A stretch of 34,338 bases of DNA from CAYZMH01 sp964479445. GTDB taxonomy: Bacteria; Bacteroidota; Bacteroidia; Bacteroidales; GCA-2748055. The stretch covers positions 1-34,338 of the forward strand of contig CAYZMH010000024.1 in assembly GCA_964479445.1 (NCBI GenBank). The letters are read 5' to 3'. The first letter of the stretch is position 1, and each line of letters opens with the position of its first letter. This document shows, piece after piece, positions 15,929-22,871 of this stretch. The notes under the pieces were generated by a model. It worked only from the letters and a program-made list of their open reading frames with translations, ran no database searches and was not told where the DNA came from. The translations under genes and the position numbers were made by a program.

Positions 15929-16975
15929 ATGGCAGTAATTAATTTTGGCGGGGTGGACGAGAATGTTGTCACCCGCGAAGAATTTCCATTGAAAAAAGCA
16001 CAGGAGACCCTCAAGGATGAGACCATAGCCATTATCGGGTATGGGGTCCAGGGACCCGGACAATCACTGAACCTGAAGGATAACGGATTTAACGTCATTG
16101 TGGGGCAGCGTAAAAACTCCTCCTCCTGGGAGAAAGCGGTGAAGGATGGCTGGAAAGAGGGGGTTGACCTGTTCGGTATTGAAGAGGCGCTGGAGCGGGC
16201 GACCATCATCCAGTACCTCTTATCGGATGCAGGTCAGATTGCCGTATGGCCCACGGTTAAAAAATATCTGACCCCAGGGAAGGCACTCTATTTCTCCCAT
16301 GGATTCGGGATCACCTACAAGGAGCGGACCGGCATTGTACCGCCCGGGGATGTGGATGTGATCCTGGTGGCGCCCAAGGGATCGGGTACCAGCCTGCGGC
16401 GGCTGTTTGTCGAGGGCCGCGGACTCAATTCCAGTTTTGCTATTTTCCAGGATGCCACCGGCAATGCATGGAACCGGGTAGTCTCCCTGGGAATCGGGGT
16501 TGGTAGTGGGTACCTGTTTGAGACCACCTTTGAGAAGGAGGTGTTTTCGGATCTCACCGGTGAGCGCGGGACGCTGATGGGAGCGATCCAGGGTCTGTTT
16601 GCCGCACAGTACGACTGCCTGCGGCAGAATGGCCACTCTCCCTCGGAGGCGTTCAATGAGACAGTGGAAGAACTCACCCAGAGTTTGATGCCCCTGGTGG
16701 CAGAGAACGGGATGGACTGGATGTATGCCAACTGTTCCACCACCGCCCAGCGGGGAGCCCTGGACTGGTGGAAAAAGTTCCGTGATGCCGTATCGCCCGT
16801 GTTCTCCGAGCTTTATGGCCGGGTGAAGGCGGGTGAAGAGGCCCAGGTAGCCATCGATGCAAATAGCCAGGATGACTACCGCGTCCGCCTGGAGGAGGAG
16901 CTGAACGAACTCCACGAATCGGAACTCTGGAAGACCGGGGCTACCGTAAGAAAACTACGGCCTGAGAATACCTGA
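15929..16975 (+). CDS. ilvC: Ketol-acid reductoisomerase
   Basis: A 348-residue KARI performing isomerisation and NAD(P)H reduction of acetolactate or acetohydroxybutyrate, the second step of the pathway. The Rossmann motif is IIGYGVQGPGQSLNLKDNG (residues about 34-52), where common class I enzymes read GYGSQGHAH. The cofactor-specificity loop reads VGQRKNSSSWEKA, with Arg and Ser residues suggesting NADPH. The catalytic C-terminal knotted domain includes DLTGERGTLMGAIQGLFAAQYD and the metal-ligand glutamates. Its length is between the class I (about 330) and class II (about 490) forms and matches Bacteroidota enzymes. It is the last gene of the operon, with a strong terminator 25 nt downstream. 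Confidence 0.94.
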   Translation: MAVINFGGVDENVVTREEFPLKKAQETLKDETIAIIGYGVQGPGQSLNLKDNGFNVIVGQRKNSSSWEKAVKDGWKEGVDLFGIEEALERATIIQYLLSDAGQIAVWPTVKKYLTPGKALYFSHGFGITYKERTGIVPPGDVDVILVAPKGSGTSLRRLFVEGRGLNSSFAIFQDATGNAWNRVVSLGIGVGSGYLFETTFEKEVFSDLTGERGTLMGAIQGLFAAQYDCLRQNGHSPSEAFNETVEELTQSLMPLVAENGMDWMYANCSTTAQRGALDWWKKFRDAVSPVFSELYGRVKAGEEAQVAIDANSQDDYRVRLEEELNELHESELWKTGATVRKLRPENT

Positions 16976-16999
16976 GGTTGTATGATTCATGTTTTATCG

Positions 17000-17029
17000 A
17001 AGGGTCGTGGGTACCACGGCCCTTTTTTT
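17000..17029 (+). terminator. Intrinsic terminator of the ilv operon
   Basis: AAGGGTCGTGG and CCACGGCCCTT form an 11-bp stem with one G-U pair and the 3-nt loop GTA, followed by seven T. It shows that ilvDBNC is one unit ending at ilvC. Confidence 0.9.
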
Positions 17030-17346
17030 GCCAGCCACTTCCAGGTACCTGATCTTCGGCTTTGTTCCGGTATTGGGCTCCTGTTCCATCTCCATTATCG
17101 TTTCAGGGACAAGCCTGGGCTCAAATATCGGATGCAACACCAACACAGTGAACTGGATGAGCATAATTAATTACGTATTTAACTACGTAATTTACTACGT
17201 AATTATTATGCCACGACAGATGGAGCAATTCCATGCCACGGGAAAAACTGAACGATGCATTGTGGATTGCCTGCCTGGTTTGTATGAATGAGAAGAGATC
17301 ACCAGGTAAGGTTAATCCGGGAAAACTTCCGTCAGCGGGCATTCAT
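17030..17346. other. Intergenic region between the ilv terminator and the SRP RNA promoter
   Basis: About 317 bp without a credible gene; the open frames at 16989-17291 (+) and 17121-17342 (-) have no coding character. It contains the TACGTA repeat cluster at 17164-17209. No tRNA-like fold was found by eye. Confidence 0.6.
17164..17209. repeat. Three TACGTA palindromes at 12-bp spacing in A/T-rich DNA
   Basis: TACGTA occurs at 17172-17177, 17184-17189 and 17196-17201, exactly 12 bp apart. The whole block is nearly self-complementary: ATAATTAATTACGTA on the left, TACGTAATTATTAT on the right. The phasing suggests a multi-site protein-binding element. Confidence 0.7.
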
Positions 17347-17377
17347 CTTGTCAATTAGAAAATTCTTCCTACCTTTG
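17347..17377 (+). promoter_or_regulatory. Promoter of the SRP RNA gene
   Basis: CTTG (17347-17350) as a -33 element (3 of 4 bases), 19-nt spacer, then TACCTTTG (17370-17377), an exact -7 element. The RNA 5' end is predicted 7 nt downstream, at 17384. Confidence 0.7.
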
Positions 17378-17383
17378 CACTCT

Positions 17384-17480
17384 GGGCAAGTCTTATACGA
17401 CCAGCTCCTGCTGAATTCCCCCAGGACCGGAAGGTAGCAAGGGTAGGCGGTTGTAGCGGTGCGATATAAGTAGCTTGCCC
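17384..17480 (+). ncRNA. ffs: Signal recognition particle RNA (small, 4.5S type)
   Basis: A 97-nt RNA with the universal SRP helix 8 signature. The segment CAGGACCGGAAGGTAGCAA (17422-17440) contains the GGAA tetraloop and the asymmetric-loop bases bound by the Ffh M domain. The termini pair as GGGCAAG (17384-17390) with CTTGCCC (17474-17480), and CTTATA pairs with TATAAG further in, giving the single long hairpin of the short bacterial form without an Alu domain. With Ffh it targets nascent membrane proteins to FtsY. The exact ends are set from the terminal helix and the promoter. Confidence 0.93.
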
Positions 17481-17498
17481 TTTTTTTGTCCTTTTTTT
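17474..17498 (+). terminator. Terminator of the SRP RNA
   Basis: The terminal helix of the RNA runs straight into seven T (17481-17487) and a second run of seven T a few bases later, so the RNA's own closing stem serves as an intrinsic terminator. Confidence 0.7.
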
Positions 17499-17611
17499 CC
17501 TCATTTCAGGGGAAAATGGACGATTCTCTGAACGGTTCTTTCCGGGAATGCTCATTTTTCCGTAAATTCATTTGCTGAATCGTCACATTTCAACCAATAA
17601 ATCATTAAAAA

Positions 17612-18148
17612 ATGGAACAACAAGCAAAGAATAAGCAGTTTAGGGCAGCACTGATCTACGGGGCTATCCTTGGATTGGTTTCCGTTTTCTTGAGTGTTAT
17701 CTTCCATGTCATGGGCCTGACCATGGAGACCTGGACCGGTATCGTATCTTTTGTAGTAACCATTGGTGTTATCACCTACTGTTTGTATGCTTACAGGCAG
17801 GAGTACATGGGCGGATTTGCAGGTTACGGGCAACTGGTGCTGATGACCGTGTATATATCGATTGTGAGCAGTGTGATTGTTACCATTTACAACTTTATCT
17901 TTTTCACATACATTGATCCGGAAGCGACGCAGAAGATGTTCAACATGGTATATGAGCGAATGCTGAACAATCCGCGCATACCTGAAGATATGATCGACGG
18001 AATGATGGAGCAGATGGAGAAGCGGTTTACGAAAAACCGGATCATTCTGCAGGGATTCCTTGGCGGTATCTTTACTCCGCTGATTGTTGGTTTGATCGCT
18101 TCTGCCTTTATCAAGAAAGAGCCGGAAGCCGGACCTGAAAACGTTTAG
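17612..18148 (+). CDS. DUF4199 domain membrane protein
   Basis: A 178-residue protein with four hydrophobic segments (residues about 12-34, 42-60, 68-95 and 145-165) and an amphipathic, Met/Glu-rich loop between the third and fourth (about 103-140). This layout and the family segments (GAILGLVS, GGFAGYGQ, GGIFTPLIVGLI) match DUF4199, a membrane family found almost only in Bacteroidota with no assigned function. The gene is followed after 9 nt by a GT2 glycosyltransferase, an association I recall as common in the phylum, suggesting a shared role at the membrane, perhaps with lipid-linked sugars; this is inference. Confidence 0.85.
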   Translation: MEQQAKNKQFRAALIYGAILGLVSVFLSVIFHVMGLTMETWTGIVSFVVTIGVITYCLYAYRQEYMGGFAGYGQLVLMTVYISIVSSVIVTIYNFIFFTYIDPEATQKMFNMVYERMLNNPRIPEDMIDGMMEQMEKRFTKNRIILQGFLGGIFTPLIVGLIASAFIKKEPEAGPENV

Positions 18149-18157
18149 TATTAGCCT

Positions 18158-19108
18158 ATGGATGTATCTGTCGTAATACCTCTGCTGAATGAAGAGGAGT
18201 CGCTGGATGAGCTGGTTGCCTGGATCGACCGGGTGATGAAAGCACATGAATTGCGGTACGAGGTGATCATGGTGGATGACGGAAGTTCGGATGGTTCGTG
18301 GGAGAAGATCCGGGTGCTCTCCCGGGATTATCCGGGTGTCAGGGGGATCCGGTTCCGCAGGAATTACGGGAAATCGGCTGCCCTGCATGTGGGATTCAGG
18401 GCTACGCGCGGTGATATTGTGGTTACCATGGATGCCGACCTGCAGGATAGTCCGGAAGAGATTCCCGAAATGCGCAAGATGATCGTTGATGAGGGATACG
18501 ACCTGGTATCGGGCTGGAAGAAGAAGCGGTATGATCCGGTATTATCCAAGAATTTGCCCAGCAAGCTGTTTAACTGGGCTGCCCGCAGGTTGAGCGGAAT
18601 ACGGCTGCACGATTTCAACTGCGGGCTCAAGGCGTACCGTGCCAGTGTGGTACACAGCATAGAGATTTTCGGTGAGATGCACCGGTACATCCCTGTATTG
18701 GCCAAGAGCAGCGGCTTTACCCATATCGGGGAAAAAGTGGTGCGGCACCAGGAGCGTAAATACGGGGCGACCAAATTCGGGATGGAGCGGTTTATGAAGG
18801 GATTCCTTGACCTGTTAACGGTAACCTTTGTCACCCGGTTTGGAAAGCGGCCCATGCATTTGTTCGGGACCTTTGGTATGATGGTCTTTTTTCTTGGTGT
18901 TGCGGCACTGATTGTGATTGGGATCCAGAAATGGATCGCACTCCGGAATCACATACCGTCGGGTTTGATGGCTGATAATATTCTTTTCTATATATCTCTG
19001 ACCTGTATGATCATCGGGGCCCAGCTTTTCATAGGCGGGTTCCTGGGAGAGCTGGTATCGCGCACTGCCACCGACCGCAATCATTACGAAGTGGAGGAGG
19101 AGATCTAG
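18158..19108 (+). CDS. Family 2 glycosyltransferase, polyprenyl-phosphate type (DPM1/ArnC-like)
   Basis: A 316-residue GT-A-fold transferase of the DPM1/GtrB/ArnC group, which transfers a sugar from a nucleotide donor to polyprenyl phosphate. Residues 1-47 hold VSVVIPLLNEEESLDELV and VDDGSSDGSWE. The metal-binding DxD occurs as MDADLQDSPEEIP (about residues 91-103), and FNCGLKAYR follows near residue 150. Two C-terminal membrane helices (about 232-256 and 268-292) anchor it, as in GtrB. The sugar is not predictable. It is cotranscribed with the DUF4199 gene and ends 5 bp from the convergent GT4 gene. Confidence 0.93.
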   Translation: MDVSVVIPLLNEEESLDELVAWIDRVMKAHELRYEVIMVDDGSSDGSWEKIRVLSRDYPGVRGIRFRRNYGKSAALHVGFRATRGDIVVTMDADLQDSPEEIPEMRKMIVDEGYDLVSGWKKKRYDPVLSKNLPSKLFNWAARRLSGIRLHDFNCGLKAYRASVVHSIEIFGEMHRYIPVLAKSSGFTHIGEKVVRHQERKYGATKFGMERFMKGFLDLLTVTFVTRFGKRPMHLFGTFGMMVFFLGVAALIVIGIQKWIALRNHIPSGLMADNILFYISLTCMIIGAQLFIGGFLGELVSRTATDRNHYEVEEEI

Positions 19109-19113
19109 GGGAT

Positions 19114-20256
19114 TCAGATGGATGCTCTCCACATAGTCAGGATGTTTTCCACCAGCCGTGTCCATGAGTATTTTTTCTTCTCTTCCCTGGCCCCTGAGAT
19201 AAAGCAGTCCATTTTTTCTTCCCTGTAAAACCTGGCGATGGCACCGGCGATCTCCCCGGGATCCTTTTCGGTAACGTATCCTGCTTTGCCATCGGGTACA
19301 ATTTCGGGCAATCCCCCTACCCGGGTAACGATCATCGGTTTTTCGAAATGGTAAGCGATTTGCGAAATGCCGCTCTGCGTGGCTGTTTTATAGGGTTGCA
19401 CCACCAGGTCGCAGGCTGAGAAATAGTAGCGCACCTGCTCATCGGGGATGAATTCGGAGCGCCATACCACCCGGTCTTCCAGCCGGTATTGCTTCACCAT
19501 ATCCAGGTAAGTTTTTTGATCGGCGTAGAATTCGCCGGCCACCAGCAGTTTAACGGGCAGTTGTTTTACCGGTTCTTCGGCAAAGGCTTTTAAAAGCAGG
19601 TCCAGGCCCTTGTATTCCCTGATAAATCCGAAAAACATGACATAATGTGTCTGCGGATCGAGTTGCAGGTGTCTTTTAGCCATCCCGGGGGGTACCGCTT
19701 CGCCGAATTGGTCGTAAAGCGGGTGAGGGGAGAGGATGCGAGGTTTCTTTGTATCGAATCGTCGGGTGTCTTCCAGCACCTGTCGGGACATGGTGACAAA
19801 GGCATCCACCGGTTTGACAAAGTAGCGTGTAAAGAGGCGGTCGCCTATCCGTTTCTCGTGGGGGATGATGTTATCAATAACTGCGATCACCGGGATATTG
19901 CGGTTTCTTTTTATCCTCCTTGCCAGGGTACCAAAGCAGGGTCCCATAAAAGGAAGCCAGAACCTTATCAGCACCAGGTCGGGTTGTTGTCTGCGAATCC
20001 TGTTTCCTGTCCGGATCCAGTTAAGGGGATTCACCGAGTTCACCGTTCGCCTGATGGTGAGTCCGGGAGGGGCCGGTGAGTTCACGTACTGGGACTTTCC
20101 CGGGAAGAGAAAACCGGGATATTGCAGTTTGAAATTCTCCATGATGACCGTACACCCTTTTGTACTGAACTCCCGGGCCAGTCTTTCGTTGAAAGCGGCG
20201 ATACCTCCCCGGTAGGGCCAGGCGGTTCCGATGATAATGATGGTCGGTTTTTTCAA
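19114..20256 (-). CDS. Family 4 glycosyltransferase
   Basis: A 380-residue GT-B-fold glycosyltransferase. The N-terminus IIIIGTAWPYRGGIAAFNERLAREF is the acceptor-domain start with its glycine-rich loop. The C-terminal half has FFGFIREYKGLDLLLKAF, the sugar-nucleotide domain, and the EX7E-like region VVQPYKTATQSGISQIAYHFEKPMIVTRVGGLPEIV. Donor and acceptor are unknown; exopolysaccharide or glycolipid synthesis is usual. An in-frame stop lies a few codons upstream and no ATG is available, so TTG at 20256 is the likely start. A perfect -7 box (TATCTTTG on the minus strand, 20272-20279) just upstream hints at its own promoter with a very short 5' UTR. Confidence 0.88.
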   Translation of the reverse strand: MKKPTIIIIGTAWPYRGGIAAFNERLAREFSTKGCTVIMENFKLQYPGFLFPGKSQYVNSPAPPGLTIRRTVNSVNPLNWIRTGNRIRRQQPDLVLIRFWLPFMGPCFGTLARRIKRNRNIPVIAVIDNIIPHEKRIGDRLFTRYFVKPVDAFVTMSRQVLEDTRRFDTKKPRILSPHPLYDQFGEAVPPGMAKRHLQLDPQTHYVMFFGFIREYKGLDLLLKAFAEEPVKQLPVKLLVAGEFYADQKTYLDMVKQYRLEDRVVWRSEFIPDEQVRYYFSACDLVVQPYKTATQSGISQIAYHFEKPMIVTRVGGLPEIVPDGKAGYVTEKDPGEIAGAIARFYREEKMDCFISGAREEKKKYSWTRLVENILTMWRASI

Positions 20257-20271
20257 AATGCACGGTTTTTA

Positions 20272-20279
20272 CAAAGATA
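20272..20279 (-). promoter_or_regulatory. -7 promoter box upstream of the GT4 gene
   Basis: Minus-strand TATCTTTG, an exact TAnnTTTG match between miaA and the GT4 gene, ends 15 nt before the TTG start. No good -33 element is at the expected distance. Confidence 0.35.
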
Positions 20280-20289
20280 ACGAATGGGA

Positions 20290-21216
20290 TTAAATTCCCG
20301 GGCGTGAATCGTGCTCCTTCCGTTTGGTTTCGATATACCGGATCATCGCATCTGTATCGCCGGGATCAAACCAGCGGTAGCGATTATTTTTCCGGAACCA
20401 GGTGATCTGTTTCCGGGCGTATTTCCGGGTGTTTCGGCGGATGCGATCGACTGCTTCTTCCAGGTCGTAAGCTCCGTCCAGGTACCGGAAGATCTCGCGG
20501 TATCCTACCGTTTTCATGGCGTTGAAGGATCTCAGGTGCGCCAGGTCCCGGACCTCCTCCACCAGTCCGAGGCTGATCATATGATCGACCCTCCGGTTGA
20601 TCCTGTCGTAAAGCAGGTCCCTGTCAAGGTGCAGGGCCATCCGGATTACCCGGAAGTCTCTTTCCCGCTCTTTCCCGCTCAGGAAGGATGAGTATGGCCG
20701 GCCGGTTTGTGTACACACCTCCAGGGCCTTGAGTACCCGGTAATGGTTATTCAGATCGATCCTGCGGTACGATTCGGGATCGCGTTCTTCAAGCATACGC
20801 TGAAGGGATTCGATTCCCTCTTCACGGAAGGTATTCCAGAGTTTCTCCCGGATGACGGGATCAATAGTGGGAAGGTCGTCGATGCCGGAGCAGACTGCAT
20901 CAATGTAGAGTCCGGATCCGCCGGCCATGAACACCAGGCGGTTTTTTTGGAAGAGTTGGTTCAGCAGTTCCAGGACCTGGGTTTCGTAGAGGCTGGCGTT
21001 GTAGTACTCTTTTACCGATATGTGGCCGATGAAATGGTGGGGAACGGCTGCTAGTTGTGCGGGGTGGGGTTTTGCGGTTCCGATGACAGGTTCCCTGTAG
21101 ATCTGTCGTGAATCGGCCGAAATAATTTCGCTTTCGTAGTATTGTGCCAGGCGGATCCCCGTTTCGGTTTTCCCCGAGGCAGTGGGACCTCCCAGGACGA
21201 CCAGCGTGTTATTCAT
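20290..21216 (-). CDS. miaA: tRNA dimethylallyltransferase
   Basis: A 308-residue isopentenyl-tRNA transferase that adds dimethylallyl to N6 of A37 in tRNAs reading UNN codons. The P-loop GGPTASGKT is at residues 9-17, followed by ISADSRQIYRE, the substrate-recognition Asp-Ser-Arg-Gln segment, then KPHPAQLAAVPHHFIGH and GGSGLYIDAVCSGIDDLP. Near the C-terminus come VGYREIFRYLDG and RKYARKQITWFRK, the tRNA-gripping part. ATG at 21216 is preferred; MSPM at 21225 is an alternative. It overlaps the end of the upstream pRiA4b-like gene by 8 nt, which implies translational coupling. Confidence 0.96.
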   Translation of the reverse strand: MNNTLVVLGGPTASGKTETGIRLAQYYESEIISADSRQIYREPVIGTAKPHPAQLAAVPHHFIGHISVKEYYNASLYETQVLELLNQLFQKNRLVFMAGGSGLYIDAVCSGIDDLPTIDPVIREKLWNTFREEGIESLQRMLEERDPESYRRIDLNNHYRVLKALEVCTQTGRPYSSFLSGKERERDFRVIRMALHLDRDLLYDRINRRVDHMISLGLVEEVRDLAHLRSFNAMKTVGYREIFRYLDGAYDLEEAVDRIRRNTRKYARKQITWFRKNNRYRWFDPGDTDAMIRYIETKRKEHDSRPGI

Positions 21217-21745
21217 CGGAGACATTGTCGGGATCGATCGAATCGTCGGTAAGATCTTCGTCGTCGCTGTTCCCTGTTCCGTTTTCCAGGTCATCCAGCA
21301 GGGAGGTTCCGGGCTCAATATCCAGGTCGAGCCCGAGTTCGGTCTGAACCGGTGGTTCCCCATTGTGGAAGATCACTTTGGGTTTAATCTTCTTTTCCTC
21401 GTTTTTGATGATCTCGGTGAGCTCGATAAAGAATGCGCGTTCGGAGAAAAAATCATAGACATAGAGCATGCGGTCACCGGCATTGCAGAGATATTGTCCC
21501 AATCCGGCCTCGTCCATGGTGATGCAGTTGTCGGCATTTTCATCCATCATGTCGATCAGGGTGATTTCCAGTTCTTTTTCCCACTGCTGGTTGGTGAGAA
21601 AAAAGGAGGCCAGCTGGTTGGGATCGTAATCCAGGTCATGTTGTATGGCTGTATGCAGGTCCAGGAAGGTGTTTCCTTCACCGGCTACGATCTCCCTGGC
21701 AAAATCTTTTGATTCATCCGATAAGATGCGAAATTTAAATAGCAT
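21209..21745 (-). CDS. pRiA4b ORF-3-like protein
   Basis: A 178-residue acidic protein resembling the plasmid pRiA4b ORF-3 (IS1096 TnpR-like) fold: LFKFRILSDESKDFAREIVAGEGNTFLDLHTAIQHDLDYD at the start, then DRMLYVYDFFSERAFFIELTEI, which corresponds to the family's YxYDFGDxWxHxIxLE segment in a diverged form. The last 45 residues are mostly Asp and Glu. Despite the family name it need not be mobile-element related; chromosomal copies are widespread and of unknown function. The ATG at 21745 lies within the last codons of the acyl-CoA reductase gene (11-nt overlap), and its stop overlaps the miaA start. Confidence 0.7.
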   Translation of the reverse strand: MLFKFRILSDESKDFAREIVAGEGNTFLDLHTAIQHDLDYDPNQLASFFLTNQQWEKELEITLIDMMDENADNCITMDEAGLGQYLCNAGDRMLYVYDFFSERAFFIELTEIIKNEEKKIKPKVIFHNGEPPVQTELGLDLDIEPGTSLLDDLENGTGNSDDEDLTDDSIDPDNVSDE

Positions 21746-22855
21746 GGTTGTGGGACATTTCAATTAAAAATTGCATGGTATCAATCCCGTCGGCGTAATC
21801 CCCGGGAGAGGGGAACTGGGACTGACCCGGTTTCACGCGGTTCTCAACCGTCTCGTCCACCGAGACGGTGCACTGGATCTGCTCCCGGTTTATTNNNNNN
21901 NNNNATTTCTGTTATTCCATTGGCAAACGCCAAATCATACCCTTTCAAGTTCGGAATATTTTTCATAATACACAACCCCTATGGGGCTTGACAGGCCCGG
22001 GTCTTCTTTGAGCAGCACTCCGCCGTTGTCGAGGAATGGGATGCTGTTCATCAGGTAAACGGCCCGGTGGTATTCAATGTTGTTCTGGTATTTGTGGTGC
22101 AGGGCGATTTCGTCGTCCGGTTCCCAGACCTCCATTATGCGGGTAAGGTCAAAATTTTCGGGCACATAGAGTTTGGTCACGTTCCTGCATCCCAGTCCGA
22201 AATAGGTGAATACATCCTGACCGAGCAGGCGGAGATCTTCCCTGTTCTCGGATCCGTTGAGCACGGCCACGCCATTGCGGTTTTTGCGTATGATGTGGGG
22301 GGTATTCCGAAAGTAGTATTCAAAGTACCGGGCGGTGTTATCGGATCCTGTTGCGATAACGGCATCCACATCCTTCAGGTACTGATCGGTAAAGAGGATG
22401 TGTTCTTCCAGTCCTGGCCGGAGATGGATCAGCAATTCAGCAACTTTCCTGAGCAGTCGGTCGTCTTTGGAGGAGGTTTTTCCAACGAAGCGGTTCCCGG
22501 AGAGGAGCACGCAGAGAAAATCGTGGAAGCCTACCAGGGGTATGTTGCCGGCCATGACGACCCCGATCTTTTTCGGTGGCTGGCTTCCTGCACCGGGATA
22601 ATTTTTGAGCCAGTCCCGCAGTGTTTCGGGTTGCAGCATACGGGCGATGCCTTCCAGGGCCAGGCGCACGAATCGTTCTGTGAACCAGGGGTTGTGAAGG
22701 TGTTCGTTCCGGATCACCTCTTCAAATGTGTCGTAATACCGGTTGTTGAGCGTTTCCAGCTCCCGGGATTCCGAGCGTTCGCTTCGGGCATGCTGGGCAA
22801 GGTAGGCTCCGGCCCTGGCAAATGTGTTGGCAAGTTGTGCGGTACCTTGTTTCAA
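21735..22855 (-). CDS. LuxC-like acyl-CoA reductase, interrupted by a 10-N gap
   Basis: Two pieces of one gene. The main part (22855 to 21935) encodes 306 residues: a nucleotide-binding segment, KIGVVMAGNIPLVGFHD, then LLSGNRFVGKTSSKDD, GSDNTARYFEYYF and PIGVVYYEKYSEL, typical of the LuxC/acyl-CoA reductase family that reduces acyl-CoA or acyl thioesters to aldehydes. It stops at TGA 21935-21937, only 30 bases before the gap. Beyond the gap, a different minus-strand frame with no stop (21893 to 21735) encodes REQIQCTVSVDE and SPGDYADGIDTMQFLI, which I recognise as the usual C-terminus of the family. The premature stop is therefore probably an error at a contig end. The only usable start is TTG at 22855, 16 nt after the aconitase stop. 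Confidence 0.75.
21895..21904. other. 10-N scaffold gap inside the acyl-CoA reductase gene
   Basis: Ten undetermined bases. The reading frame to the right and the C-terminal frame to the left do not match across it, so the true gap length or the flanking bases are wrong. Confidence 0.95.
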
Positions 22856-22871
22856 AGGGATCGTGTCGTAT

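Noticed and set aside
17164..17209. Replication origin or CRISPR leader.
   Set aside because: There are no DnaA boxes, no spacer-repeat organisation and no cas or dnaA genes nearby; three short palindromes do not support either.
16989..17291. 100-codon ORF after ilvC.
   Set aside because: It overlaps the ilv terminator hairpin and the TACGTA repeats and has no coding character.
21209..21745. Mobile element passenger gene, because the family is named after plasmid pRiA4b and IS1096.
   Set aside because: There is no transposase, no terminal repeats and no target duplication; the gene is embedded by overlaps between two chromosomal genes.
21847..21869. 9-bp perfect inverted repeat ACCGTCTCG/CGAGACGGT that looks like a terminator.
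   Set aside because: It has no T-tract on either strand and lies in the frame that encodes the C-terminus of the acyl-CoA reductase.
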